The notes beneath the pieces are model-generated. The model was not told the origin of the DNA. It searched no databases and saw only the letters and a program-made list of their open reading frames with translations. Below are positions 42,286 through 51,513 of a DNA stretch of 64,000 bases, one piece after another. Each line of letters opens with the position of its first letter. Positions within the stretch are counted from its first letter, which is position 1. The stretch is from Pseudomonas syringae (GTDB lineage: Bacteria > Pseudomonadota > Gammaproteobacteria > Pseudomonadales > Pseudomonadaceae): NCBI RefSeq assembly GCF_023278085.1, contig NZ_CP066265.1, positions 1,518,501-1,582,500 of the forward strand, written 5' to 3'. The translations under genes were made by a program, and so were the position numbers.

Positions 42286-42402
42286 GTGTGACTCCAATGC
42301 TCAAACGGCTGGATATAAATGACTTGAGGAGGTTGATAGTCGAACAGGTCGTGCATTAAAAAGTGCAAGCAATGGCGTTAGTCGAGTGTCTGTCGTCAAC
42401 AC

Positions 42403-43404
42403 TCACCTGATCTGTATAACAACCTTGCCTTTGGCGCGACCCTGACCCAAATACTCAAGTCCTTCCCTGGCCTGTTCAAACGGAAACACCCTGTCGATCA
42501 CTGGCTTGATCTGACCGTTTTCCAGCAGTTCGCCAATTTTCCCAAGCTGAGTTCCACTCGCGCGAACAAACAGAAATGAGTAAGCCACTTTATTCTTTCT
42601 CGCCAGCCGCATGATCTTGCGACTCATCAAGCCAAAGACCAATGTGAAGAAGAAGTTCATCTGCCGGGCTCGAGCGAAGGCTTTATCCAGCGGGCCGACG
42701 AGGGATACGATGTTGCCTCCCGGTTTAAGGATGCCTACCGCTTTTTCAAGCGTGTCGCCTCGGGTGGTGCCAAGCACTACGTCATAACCGTGCAGCACCT
42801 GCTCGAATTTCTGTTTTTTATAGTCCACTATCTGGTCTGCGCCCAGGCTGCGAACCAGCGGGATATTTCCGGTGCTGGTGGTCGTGGCCACGTTGGCACC
42901 GAGGTGTTTTGCCAGCTGAATAGCGAAAGTGCCGATGCCTCCCGACCCTGCTGGTATGAATACGTTCTGACCAGGTTGAAGGTTGGCGCGCTCTTTCAAG
43001 GCTTGCCACGAGGTAAGCCCCACCATCGGAATGGACGCTGCTTGTACGAAGTCGAGGTTGGCCGGTTTCAGTGCAGCAGCGTGTTCCGGTACCGCGGCGA
43101 GCTCAGCGATGGCGCCGCGGCCAAGGTCAAAAAGGCTTGCGAATACGGCGTCGCCTACCTTGAAACGAGTCACTGCGTTGCCAACCTGTATAACGACGCC
43201 CGCCAGGTCGCTGCCCATCGTGGCCGGTAGCTGCAACTTCAAGACTGGCTTGAAGGTGCCTGTGGTGATCATGTTGTCGATGGGGTTCAAGCCGGCGGCG
43301 TGAACTTCCACCAACAGTTCGTCAGGTTTGATAACCGGGCGAGGAACATGGGTAATCGCGATTTCAGGCGACTTGCCATAGTTTTCGAATGTCAGTGCTT
43401 TCAT
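42403..43404 (-). CDS. NADP-dependent zinc-free alcohol dehydrogenase / quinone oxidoreductase
   Basis: The 333-residue MDR-family protein has GLNPIDNMITTG and the cofactor motif IPAGSGGIGTFAIQLAKHLGA. It lacks the catalytic and structural zinc cysteines, so it belongs to the quinone oxidoreductase side. It would reduce quinones or enones with NADPH. It lies between two SDR genes, with gaps of 77 and 117 bases. Confidence 0.87.
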   Translation of the reverse strand: MKALTFENYGKSPEIAITHVPRPVIKPDELLVEVHAAGLNPIDNMITTGTFKPVLKLQLPATMGSDLAGVVIQVGNAVTRFKVGDAVFASLFDLGRGAIAELAAVPEHAAALKPANLDFVQAASIPMVGLTSWQALKERANLQPGQNVFIPAGSGGIGTFAIQLAKHLGANVATTTSTGNIPLVRSLGADQIVDYKKQKFEQVLHGYDVVLGTTRGDTLEKAVGILKPGGNIVSLVGPLDKAFARARQMNFFFTLVFGLMSRKIMRLARKNKVAYSFLFVRASGTQLGKIGELLENGQIKPVIDRVFPFEQAREGLEYLGQGRAKGKVVIQIR

Positions 43405-43481
43405 GGTGTTCTCATTTCAATGTCGCCTGACTTCAGGAGCGCCGGTATCCATGGCTGGGCAGTCGAATGCGTTACGTCGTC

Positions 43482-44270
43482 TCACGTTTGTGGCTGATAG
43501 CGCTCTGCGGCCTGAGCCTGTCGAATGTCTGACAGTAAGCCCTGACGCGCCTCATCCAGCGCATCCCAGCGAGCCGCGACGTGCAGTGGCGGGATGGTCA
43601 CTGGTTCTCGACGATCAAAGCCAATCAGCGCTGCATCGACCAGTTCTTCGACGTCCATCACCTCGGAAAGGGTCTTGAGATCGATCCCGGCGCGCTCCCA
43701 GATTTCGGTGCGAGTGGCCGCAGGTAAAACTGCCTGGACGTACACGCCCTTGGGCGACAATTCCAGATGCATGCCTTGAGACAGGAACAGCACGAATGCC
43801 TTGGTGGCGCCATAAACAGTCATGCCGAACTCAGGCGCAAAGCCCACCACCGAGCCGAGGTTGACGATCGAGCCTGTACCCGACTGCGCAAAGCGCTGGG
43901 CCACCGCTGCGGCGAGGCGCGTCAGGGCGACGATGTTCAGCGCGGTCAGCGTGTCGATGGCCTCGGCGCTCTGTTGAACGAAGGCTCCGGATTGCGCCAT
44001 ACCGGCGTTATTGATCAGAACGCCGATGCGGGCGTCTTCACGCAGGCGGGCTTCGACTGCCGTCAGATCGGCAGGGTGGGTCAGGTCAGCCTGAAGTACC
44101 TCGACGGCGACGTTGCTTTCTTCACGCAGGCGCGCTGCCAGGGCATCGAGGCGTGCCTTGTCCCGAGCGACAAGCACCAGATTATGACCACGGCGGGCAA
44201 ACCGTTCGGCATAAACGGCACCGATACCGCTGGAAGCACCCGTGATGAGCACAGTGGGAAACGTTGTCAT
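43482..44270 (-). CDS. SDR-family oxidoreductase
   Basis: The 262-residue protein has TGASSGIGAVYAERFARRGHN at the start, NNAGMAQSGAF, SIVNLGSVVGFAPE with the catalytic Ser, and the YxxxK pair in MTVYGATKAFVL. The conserved order and lengths are normal. It begins 47 bases after the Old Yellow Enzyme pseudogene and is probably in the same operon. Substrate is unknown. Confidence 0.88.
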   Translation of the reverse strand: MTTFPTVLITGASSGIGAVYAERFARRGHNLVLVARDKARLDALAARLREESNVAVEVLQADLTHPADLTAVEARLREDARIGVLINNAGMAQSGAFVQQSAEAIDTLTALNIVALTRLAAAVAQRFAQSGTGSIVNLGSVVGFAPEFGMTVYGATKAFVLFLSQGMHLELSPKGVYVQAVLPAATRTEIWERAGIDLKTLSEVMDVEELVDAALIGFDRREPVTIPPLHVAARWDALDEARQGLLSDIRQAQAAERYQPQT

Positions 44271-44317
44271 GGGGATGTCCTTGAAAAGTAGGTCGAGGGC
44301 AGGGCGGATAACGGATT

Positions 44318-45402
44318 TCAGCCGTTAAGTGTCGGGTAGTCGGTGTAGCCTTTGGCTCCGCCGCCATAGAGCGTTGCCTGGTTGAGCGGCGCCAGCGGGG
44401 CGCCGGTTTTCAAGCGTTCGATCAAGTCAGGGTTACTGATGAACGGACGGCCGAAAGCGATCAGGTCTGCTTCGTTCGCATTGATGCGGGCAGCGGCGAG
44501 TGCGAGGTCGTAGCCGTTGTTGGCCAGGTAGGTCTGCTTGAAACGCTGGCGCAGCGCGTCGTAATCGAATGGCGCAATATCACGCGGGCCGCCGGTGGCG
44601 CCTTCCACCACACATGAATAAAGGCAATACCCAGTTCACTGAGCTGCTCGGCGATGTAGTCGAATTGCGGTTGTGGATCGCTGCTGGAAACGCCGTTGGC
44701 AGGCGAAACCGGCGAGATCCGCACGCCAGTGCGGTGCGCACCGATTTCCCTGGTCACGGCGGCAGTGACTTCCAGCAGCAGGCGGGCGCGATTTTCTATC
44801 GATCCGCCATAGGCATCGGTACGCAGGTTGGCGTTGTCCTTGATGAACTGATCAAGCAGATACCCGTTGGCGCCGTGAATTTCCACACCGTCGAAACCGG
44901 CGGCAATGGCGTTGGCCGCAGCCTGGCGAAAGTCGTTCACGATGCCAGGCAATTCTTCCAGCTCCAGCGCGCGGGGCTCGGACACATCGGCAAAACCGTT
45001 GTTGACGAACGTTTTTGTCTGCGCCCGGATGGCTGAAGGTGCGACTGGCGCTGCGCCGTCCGGTTGCAAGTCAACATGGGACACCCGGCCCACATGCCAA
45101 AGCTGGACAAAAATGCGTCCGCCTTCGGCATGCACGGCATTCGTGACGTTGCGCCAGCCAGCGATCTGCTCCGGTGTGTACAGCCCCGGAGTGTCCTGAT
45201 AACCCTGCGCCTGGGCGGAGATTTGCGTCGCCTCGGTGATGATCAGCCCGGCAGAGGCGCGTTGTGCGTAGTAGGTCGTCGTCAGGTCCGTAGGCACCAG
45301 ACCAGCGCCTGCACGGTTACGAGTGAGGGGCGCCATGACGATACGATTTGCGAGCGTCAAGTGACCTAATTGGCTGGGTTCGAAAAGCGCTTTCTCGGAC
45401 AT
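44318..45402 (-). pseudogene. Old Yellow Enzyme-family alkene reductase, frameshifted
   Basis: The FMN-dependent enzyme reduces activated double bonds. The first frame starts MSEKALFEPSQLGHLTLANR (45402) and runs through the FMN-binding LWHVGRVSH and the catalytic-type HGANGYLLDQFIKD. It continues to GIAFIHV and then leaves frame. The rest, VEGATGGPRDIAPFDYDALR to GYTDYPTLNG, is in another frame ending at 44318. The junction at about 44605-44615 reads CATGTGTGGTGGAAGG where CATGTGGTGGAAGG is expected, a two-base insertion. The repaired product would have about 360 residues. It may be a real pseudogene or an assembly error. Confidence 0.85.
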
Positions 45403-45466
45403 GTGTTCAGCTTCCGGGTTGTGGATGGCGCTTATGATTACGATCAAAATCTAAAATGTCAATTTA

Positions 45467-45486
45467 TTGATGTTGATCGACATCAA
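45467..45486. promoter_or_regulatory. Palindromic operator upstream of the OYE gene
   Basis: TTGATGTTGATCGACATCAA is a 20-bp palindrome with 9 of 10 pairs matching. It lies 65 bases before the OYE start and downstream of tetR, a fitting place for control of the OYE-SDR-QOR-SDR genes. The rest of the 45403-45654 gap shows no gene. Confidence 0.65.
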
Positions 45487-45654
45487 AGTGATCGATGCCA
45501 GTCGTGATCAGCTTTCCGGTGATGAGGTGAAGCGTGTCATCAGAAAAACGCGGACCAATAGCGCACACGCCGTCGCAAGCGCTTTATGGGAAGCGCGGTC
45601 ACGACGGCCTTTGTGTCTCGATCTGGCGGAGGGAGGTGCGCCGGTTTTCGGGCC

Positions 45655-46251
45655 TTATGGCGTCAGCACAAAACTGGTCATCAACTGGAATATCGACTCG
45701 GCGGAGGGAATAGGCGGTTGATCGGTCTTTCTGTCGATCGTCAGTGAGGCATATCCGTGCGCAGTGCTCCAGGCGAGGAAGGTACGTTGTTGAAGCACTG
45801 CCGGATCGGGTTCGCTGCCGTATTTCTCTATCCAGGCGTTGCGTATCGACTGGCTGAGTACTTGCAGCGCCCGTTGACCCGACTCGAGTAGCCTGGGCAA
45901 CGTGCGATTGACGCCTGAGCCGAACATCAGGCGGAAGTGCTCCGGGTAACTTTTAGCGAAATTGACATAGCCGATGCCGCAGCCGAGCAGCGTGTCGTCC
46001 AGCTCCTGTTGCGCGGCAAGAATGGTATCGGCCATGCGCTCGTAACCATCGGCCACCACTTCCGCCAGCAGGTTTTCCAGCGAACCGAAATGGTGAGCGG
46101 GGGCGGCGTGAGAAACATTCGCCCGTCTGGCGCACTCGCGTAGCGACATACCGCGCACGCCCACTTCGCCGACGATATCCCAGGCGGCCTGGCGCAGGGC
46201 GGCTGGCAGATTGCCGTGGTGGTAAGCCCGTGGCGTGTCTGACGTCGACAT
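45655..46251 (-). CDS. TetR-family regulator
   Basis: The 198-residue protein begins MSTSDTPRAYHHGNLPAALR and has the TetR helix-turn-helix GMSLRECARRANVSHAAPAHHFGSLENLL (split across the recognition helix), followed by a helical ligand domain of the WHG-like subgroup. Palindromes lie on both sides: one toward the OYE genes and one in the divergent gap to the hydrolase gene. It likely represses itself and one or both neighbours. Confidence 0.88.
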   Translation of the reverse strand: MSTSDTPRAYHHGNLPAALRQAAWDIVGEVGVRGMSLRECARRANVSHAAPAHHFGSLENLLAEVVADGYERMADTILAAQQELDDTLLGCGIGYVNFAKSYPEHFRLMFGSGVNRTLPRLLESGQRALQVLSQSIRNAWIEKYGSEPDPAVLQQRTFLAWSTAHGYASLTIDRKTDQPPIPSAESIFQLMTSFVLTP

Positions 46252-46299
46252 GTGACGCTCCCTATCATGAAATAAAAGTTATATGCGCGTCGGCCCGCC

Positions 46300-46318
46300 A
46301 TCTTGTCAGTGACAAGAT
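46300..46318. promoter_or_regulatory. Palindromic operator between tetR and the hydrolase gene
   Basis: ATCTTGTC at 46300-46307 and GACAAGAT at 46311-46318 form a perfect palindrome with a three-base centre, in the middle of the 115-base divergent gap. It differs from the palindrome at 45467. Confidence 0.65.
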
Positions 46319-46366
46319 TGGCTGTTTTAATGGCGCCAGGTCATGTGACTGGCGCGGGGAATACCG

Positions 46367-47233
46367 ATGAGCAAAATCATCAACAGGCTTCGGCTATTGA
46401 CCCTACGGGGCATCTTCACGCTGGCCAGCCGCATTGTACCGGGCATGACCGGAAGATATCTCGCTCGACGTTTCATTACGCCGCAGGCTGCTGAACGTGC
46501 CAAGGCCGCAGCCCTTCTGAGCGCAGCGCCGGATGTGCAGACGAGCACCCTCGATCTGGAAGGAATCAGGATATCTACCTACGTGTGGGGAGACCCGTCG
46601 AGCCAACCCTACGTGTTGCTGGCTCACGGCTGGTCCAGTTATGCAATGCGGTTCATTGCATGGGTGCCGTTGTTGCGTTCAATGGGTTATGCGGTGGTGG
46701 GTTTCGATCAGCCCGCACATGGGTTGAGCGCCGGCAAGATCAGCCACATGACCCAGTTTGTCGACGTGCAGCAGCGCGTAGGGCGTCATTTTGGCAAGGC
46801 TGCGGCGGTGATTGCGCATTCATTGGGCGCTTCCTCTATCGTCTTCGCCCAGGAAGAACACTGGCGTCCCGAGCGTTTCGTGTTGATCGCGCCGTTTCTG
46901 GCACCTACTGACAGCGTGCTGCAACTGTTCGATGCAGTCGGTGTTTCACATAAGGTGTTCGCTCCCTTCGAAGGCGTCTTGCATTCGCTGACCGGCCGCC
47001 GTTTTGCGGACTACGACGCGAGTACGCGCCTGCCGTTGCTTGATCGTCCTGCCCTGATTATTCATGACCGGCGTGATCGCGAAACTCCGTGGGAGAAGGG
47101 CGCCCGATTTGCAGCGCTGTGGCCGGGAGCGCGTCTGTTTACGACTGACGGATTGGGGCACAACCGACTGATTGATCACCCTTCGGTTATTGCTGAAGTG
47201 ATGAAGTTTCTGAAACCGGACGATCATCAATAA
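46367..47233 (+). CDS. Alpha/beta hydrolase
   Basis: The 288-residue protein has the hydrolase fold: the LLAHGWSSYAMRF oxyanion strand, GFDQPAHGLSAG, the nucleophile elbow VIAHSLGASS with catalytic Ser, the acid in ALIIHDRRDRETPW and the His in TDGLGHNRLI. A short basic helical N-terminus precedes the fold. Divergent from tetR with a palindrome between, so probably repressed by it. Substrate is unknown. Confidence 0.85.
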   Translation: MSKIINRLRLLTLRGIFTLASRIVPGMTGRYLARRFITPQAAERAKAAALLSAAPDVQTSTLDLEGIRISTYVWGDPSSQPYVLLAHGWSSYAMRFIAWVPLLRSMGYAVVGFDQPAHGLSAGKISHMTQFVDVQQRVGRHFGKAAAVIAHSLGASSIVFAQEEHWRPERFVLIAPFLAPTDSVLQLFDAVGVSHKVFAPFEGVLHSLTGRRFADYDASTRLPLLDRPALIIHDRRDRETPWEKGARFAALWPGARLFTTDGLGHNRLIDHPSVIAEVMKFLKPDDHQ

Positions 47234-47450
47234 CAGCCGGCCGCGTAATAACGTTAATAGTGTTCCCCAGGCAATTCCGATGTAAGGCGTCTACACCCAG
47301 CGTTATAAAATCCGTGCTTGCCAACTGGATCTGGCTCGTTGAATTGTAAGATGGGTACGGGGACCAGTTGCGTTTCCGATCATCACGCGCTGTGCTTCAT
47401 CTAAAGACCTCTGACCGGTATGTCAGGGCCTTTGGATGTTGGAGGCTGCT

Positions 47451-47807
47451 GTGGATTTTAATCATTTCTCCAATGAACTGGCCGTACTGGAAATTGTGCG
47501 CAGCTCTAACTTCATTCGCCCCCGAAAGTTGACGTCTGGCCAACTGTACATGGCATTGATACGTCTTCAGTCTGATGTTCCGTCCATCGAAAGTTTTATG
47601 GCGATGATTGATGAGTTAGTGAAAGAGGGGCTGTTGATATCAGCGACAGTGCTGGATCATGACGCCTCTTTTCCCTATACCCAGCACATCATTCTCGGCC
47701 TCACCGAAATAGGTGAGGCCGCACTGGAAGAAAGCAGCGCTCAGGCTGATCACTTTTTACCTGTGATCGGCGAGCCCTCTTTCAACCAGAACGTCATCAA
47801 ACCTTGA
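47451..47807 (+). CDS. Hypothetical winged-helix-like protein (118 aa)
   Basis: The GTG at 47451 follows GGAGG with 5 bases spacing, better than the ATG at 47436. The product has an N-terminal helical part (FSNELAVLEIVRSS), a middle segment like a small winged helix (LTSGQLYMALIRLQ, then SFMAMIDELVKEGLLISAT), and an acidic tail (EEAALEES-like). It may bind nucleic acid, but no family is recognised. The 214-base gap before it shows no gene. Confidence 0.55.
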   Translation: MDFNHFSNELAVLEIVRSSNFIRPRKLTSGQLYMALIRLQSDVPSIESFMAMIDELVKEGLLISATVLDHDASFPYTQHIILGLTEIGEAALEESSAQADHFLPVIGEPSFNQNVIKP

Positions 47808-47831
47808 TGCGATCCTTGTTTATGAAAAACA

Positions 47832-48626
47832 TCACTTCCCTTGCACCTTATGCCGCGCATACAGCACCGCCGTTCCACTTGAGCCCGGTCTGGCCTGCAA
47901 TTCGAATGCATGTGGGTAGCCCTTGATCAAGTCGCTCAGCTTCTTGTAACCATGGGTGCGAGGGTCAAATTCAGGGCGCAGCTTGGTGATGTTCGCGCCA
48001 ATGGCGCCCAGGTGTACCCAGCCGTCTTCATCCGCAATATCGTCCATTATCTTTGCGATAAAGCTCACCGGTGCCTTGGGCTTCTTGCTCGGCTCGGTAG
48101 CCACGGATTTCACGTTGCCCGGTGTTGCAGTTGCATCCGGTGTGGAATCTGCGCTGGCCGGAGCCGTGATCTCTTCACGAAGCAGTTCGATGTAGATGAA
48201 CTTGTCGCAAGCGGCCACGAACGGCCGAGGTGTTTTTTCTTCGCCAAAGCCATAAACAGTCAGGCCCTCTTCACGCAAGCGCGACGCCAGGCGGGTGAAG
48301 TCGCTGTCGCTGGAAACCAGGCAAAAACCGTCGAAGCGGCGGGTGTAGAGCAGGTCCATCGCGTCAATGATCAATGAACTGTCGGTCGCGTTCTTGCCCT
48401 TGGTGTAGGCGAACTGCTGAATGGGCTGGATGGAATAGTCGAGCAGCACTTTCTTCCAGCCGCCGAGTTGCGGGCCGGTCCAATCCCCATAAATGCGTTT
48501 GACGCTGGCGACGCCATACTTGGCGATCTCTTCAAAGAGTCCGTCGACGATGGCGGCGGGCGCGTTATCGGCGTCGATCAGTACGGCGAGGTGCTTTTGC
48601 GAACTGTTGGGGTTTTGAATGGCCAT
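47832..48626 (-). CDS. NYN-domain protein with C-terminal OST-HTH/LOTUS domain
   Basis: The 264-residue protein has an N-terminal PIN-like NYN domain with acidic residues Asp18, Asp20 and Asn21 (VLIDADNAP) and a later SSDSDF motif, the metal site of this nuclease fold. A linker rich in Ala, Pro and Lys follows (about 155-185), then an OST-HTH/LOTUS domain (about 187-260, EDGWVHLGAIGANI, then HGYKKLSDLIKGYP), a module known to bind RNA in eukaryotic germline proteins. It is widely found in bacteria; a role as an RNA-acting nuclease is inferred. Confidence 0.87.
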   Translation of the reverse strand: MAIQNPNSSQKHLAVLIDADNAPAAIVDGLFEEIAKYGVASVKRIYGDWTGPQLGGWKKVLLDYSIQPIQQFAYTKGKNATDSSLIIDAMDLLYTRRFDGFCLVSSDSDFTRLASRLREEGLTVYGFGEEKTPRPFVAACDKFIYIELLREEITAPASADSTPDATATPGNVKSVATEPSKKPKAPVSFIAKIMDDIADEDGWVHLGAIGANITKLRPEFDPRTHGYKKLSDLIKGYPHAFELQARPGSSGTAVLYARHKVQGK

Positions 48627-48725
48627 GGATAACCCTCGTGCGAAAGCATCACCATACCTTCAAACGAGAGACTATGGCTGTTCGCTGACGTCTGTCTGAA
48701 CCGGCTTGCTGCCAGGAGGCCGGTT

Positions 48726-49049
48726 TCAGGCCTGATCGATAGTCAGCCCTTCGTACCACTCGGCATACGGCGTGTTCTCGACCTTATACCGATTGAAGTC
48801 CGCTGCGCCATCCGTCCACCAGACCTGTCCGCGCTCCCCAAGCGCGACCTTGGCCTTATCGACACTGTTGCGAGCCTTCTTCAATGCTTCGGCATCTCCT
48901 GATGCCTTGGCCGCTTTTACTTGCCGACGCGCAGCCATCAGCTCATCCACCCACTGTTGATGGACATCTTCGCCCAGGGATGGATTGGAACACCGCCACA
49001 GCTGCCCTTTGACCACAAAATATCGGCCGTCGGGTGTGCTCGGGTTCAT
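48726..49049 (-). CDS. Conserved hypothetical protein (107 aa)
   Basis: The product starts MNPSTPDGRYFVVKGQLWRC, has a Lys/Ala-rich central helix (ARRQVKAAKASGDAEALKKA) and ends VENTPYAEWYEGLTIDQA. It resembles a small family often encoded in proteobacteria and of unknown function. The ATG at 49049 lies 11 bases after the histidine kinase stop, so both are likely in one operon. No signal peptide. Confidence 0.75.
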   Translation of the reverse strand: MNPSTPDGRYFVVKGQLWRCSNPSLGEDVHQQWVDELMAARRQVKAAKASGDAEALKKARNSVDKAKVALGERGQVWWTDGAADFNRYKVENTPYAEWYEGLTIDQA

Positions 49050-49060
49050 GTGGCTAGCGC

Positions 49061-51142
49061 TCAGCGCGCATAACTGCGGGTCATCGCGTCCGTGGCGCCA
49101 ATCAGCCCGGTCACTCGCCCGACCAGTGTGTCCAGCCCGAAGGGTTTGGTCAGCACCTGGGTGCAAGGGCGCAGGTGACAACCGTCGAGTACTGAGGTCT
49201 TGGCGTAGCCGGTGATGAACAGTGTGGGCAGGCCGGGGCGATATTCGCAGGCGGCATCGGCCATTTCCCGGCCGTTCATGCCACCTGGCAAGCCTATGTC
49301 ACTGATGAGCAGGTCGATACGAGCGTCCGACTTGAGAATCTGCAAGCCAGACTGGGCATCAGCGGCTTCGAGGCAGGTGTAGCCAAGGCCGGTGATCACT
49401 TCGGTAACCAGCATGCGCACGGACGGTTCGTCGTCCACGACCAGCACGGTTTCGCCCGCGCGATCGGCATGCGCTTCCACCGTCGCCGGCTCGGCCTCGC
49501 GAGGCGTGAGCGCGGACATGTGGCGCGGCAGGTGCATCACGACGCTGGTGCCTTTGCCTGCCACGGATTCCACCTTGATTTGCCCACCGGACTGGCGCAC
49601 GAAACCGTAGACCATCGAAAGCCCCAGGCCAGTGCCTGCACCAATAGGTTTGGTGGTGAAGAACGGTTCGAAGGCCTTTGCAACCACTTCCGGGCTCATG
49701 CCACTGCCGGTGTCAGTGACGCGAATGCTCAAGTGTTCGCCTGCGGGGATGCCATGGTCCGGGTCGATGGATTCATCCAGTGAAACGTTTGCGGTCTCGA
49801 TGACGATGCGACCACCGTTCGGCATGGCGTCGCGTGCGTTCAGGCACAGGTTCAATAGCGAGCTTTCCAGTTGCGCATGATCAATCAGCGCAGGCCACAC
49901 GTCATCCTGGGCGATGACCTGGATGTCTATCTCCGGGCCTACTGTGCGCGTGATCAGCTCCTCCATGTCCCTGATCAGCGCATTGACATCGGTCACTTTC
50001 GGCGACAGCGTCTGACGCCGCGAAAAGGCCAGCAAACGGTGAGTCAGCGAGGCAGCGCGACGCACTGCGCTCTGCGCCACCGAAACATACCGGTCAACGT
50101 CGCCAACGCGCCCTTGGGAGAGTCGTCTGGTAATCAGTTCCAGGCTGCCCGAGATGCCGGCCAGCAGGTTGTTGAAGTCATGAGCGATGCCGCCCGTCAG
50201 TTGTCCGACGGCGTCCATTTTCTGTGAGTGGCGCAAGGCATCTTCAACCTGCTCGCGCTCCAGCACGGCCTGTTCGATGCGCTGCTCCAGCGTCTGATTG
50301 AGATCCCGGACCGCCTCTTCGGCTTTTTTCCTGGCTGTGACGTCGATAGACGAGCCAATCACGCCGATCACGTTGCCGCTGTTATCAACCATCGGGGCTT
50401 TGGTGGATAACCAGATAGCGGCGGAACCGTCAGGAAGATTGACATGTTCTTCAATCTGTTCGCTGACGTTGTTGCGCATGATCCGGCGGTCAGTCTCCAT
50501 GAGAATGCGCGCCTGATCCTTGTCATCAAGAAATTCCAGATCGGTCTTGCCGATAAAAAACTCGGGCGGCTTGCCGACCAGTTCGGCGGTGCCCCGGTTC
50601 GCTACCAGCATCCTGCCTTCGAGATCCTTGGCGTAGACGACCCCTGGAACCGCCGAAGTGAATATACGCAGCAGTTCATTAAGCCGGTCTCGCTCAACCT
50701 CGGCCGCGCGGCGGCTGTCGATATCCAGCAATATGCCCGGGCTGCGAACCGGCTTGCCGTCGATGTCGCGCTCGATCCGTCCGCTGGCTTCAACCCAGCG
50801 ATAAACGCCGTCCTGATGCAGCACCCGGTATTCGTGTCGATATGTGTCGCCGCTGAACAAGGCGCCTTCGATGGCCTTATGGACGTTGACCACATCGTCA
50901 GGGTGAACGGAAGCGGTTACGGTCTTCAAAGGCAGCCCTTTAGCGCACAGCTTCGGGCACAAGCCAAAGGTCCGGGCAAATCGTTCATCGCCCGTCAGGC
51001 TGTCAGCAACAATGTCCCACACCCAAGTGCCGACCACTGCGCCCGAATCCAGCGCAAGTTGCAGCCGCTCGGCAGCTTCCTGTGCCGAGGTAACGGGTAA
51101 TTGGGGGGCGAACGATCTGCCGCCGGAAACATCATTGCTCAT
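49061..51142 (-). CDS. Hybrid PAS-domain sensor histidine kinase
   Basis: The 693-residue soluble kinase has two PAS domains (about residues 22-145 and 160-275), a coiled segment, a HisKA domain with phospho-His321 in GGIAHDFNNLLAG, an ATPase domain (NLCLNARDAM, DTGSGM, and TGLGLSMVYG), and a C-terminal receiver with Asp615 in LLISDIGLPGGMN. No membrane segment is visible, so it senses an internal cue such as redox or light. Start MSNDVSGGRS at 51142; the frame is open 15 codons further. Its partner response regulator is not adjacent. Confidence 0.88.
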   Translation of the reverse strand: MSNDVSGGRSFAPQLPVTSAQEAAERLQLALDSGAVVGTWVWDIVADSLTGDERFARTFGLCPKLCAKGLPLKTVTASVHPDDVVNVHKAIEGALFSGDTYRHEYRVLHQDGVYRWVEASGRIERDIDGKPVRSPGILLDIDSRRAAEVERDRLNELLRIFTSAVPGVVYAKDLEGRMLVANRGTAELVGKPPEFFIGKTDLEFLDDKDQARILMETDRRIMRNNVSEQIEEHVNLPDGSAAIWLSTKAPMVDNSGNVIGVIGSSIDVTARKKAEEAVRDLNQTLEQRIEQAVLEREQVEDALRHSQKMDAVGQLTGGIAHDFNNLLAGISGSLELITRRLSQGRVGDVDRYVSVAQSAVRRAASLTHRLLAFSRRQTLSPKVTDVNALIRDMEELITRTVGPEIDIQVIAQDDVWPALIDHAQLESSLLNLCLNARDAMPNGGRIVIETANVSLDESIDPDHGIPAGEHLSIRVTDTGSGMSPEVVAKAFEPFFTTKPIGAGTGLGLSMVYGFVRQSGGQIKVESVAGKGTSVVMHLPRHMSALTPREAEPATVEAHADRAGETVLVVDDEPSVRMLVTEVITGLGYTCLEAADAQSGLQILKSDARIDLLISDIGLPGGMNGREMADAACEYRPGLPTLFITGYAKTSVLDGCHLRPCTQVLTKPFGLDTLVGRVTGLIGATDAMTRSYAR

Positions 51143-51294
51143 CACTATCAACCCACTTGAACGCCTGGTTCGCAAAGCCACATCCATAGGGCAGCGCGGC
51201 GGCCTGAAAGTTGTACAAAATTTATTCTATTTTGTGCGCCTATCCGTACAAGCAGTCAGTGACACTTGATCATTCAATGGCTTCCGACTATGCG

Positions 51295-51313
51295 TGATAT
51301 TAAATTAATATCA
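51295..51313. promoter_or_regulatory. Perfect 19-bp palindrome upstream of the sensor kinase
   Basis: TGATATTAAATTAATATCA is perfectly symmetrical around its central base. It lies 153 bases before the kinase start in a 370-base gap with no other gene. It may be a regulator site; the protein is unknown. Confidence 0.5.
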
Positions 51314-51470
51314 AGTTGAGTGCGCAGCAATTTACGCGAGGCAGGCGGGAGGCGCGTTTCAGAGCATTCCAGGATCGTCGAACCGGAGAGCAAAACGCTT
51401 ATGACGATTCGAAGAGGCGGGCGCAGCGGTGTATATCGAAGAGGGTCTTGTCTGCGGATTTACAGCGTCC

Positions 51471-51501
51471 GGTGCCGATAAGCCGATCGGTTATCGGCAC
51501 C
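51471..51501. terminator. Strong hairpin after the NCS1 permease gene
   Basis: GGTGCCGATAA at 51471-51481 pairs perfectly with TTATCGGCACC at 51491-51501. It lies just beyond the permease stop codon (51514). There is no T-run, so it may work as a 3' stabiliser or a weak terminator. Confidence 0.55.
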
Positions 51502-51513
51502 TGACGTTGTTGC

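Noticed and set aside
45467..45721. An 84-codon plus-strand frame between the OYE and tetR genes
   Set aside because: It has no ribosome-binding site, overlaps the tetR 3' end on the other strand and contains the palindromic operator.
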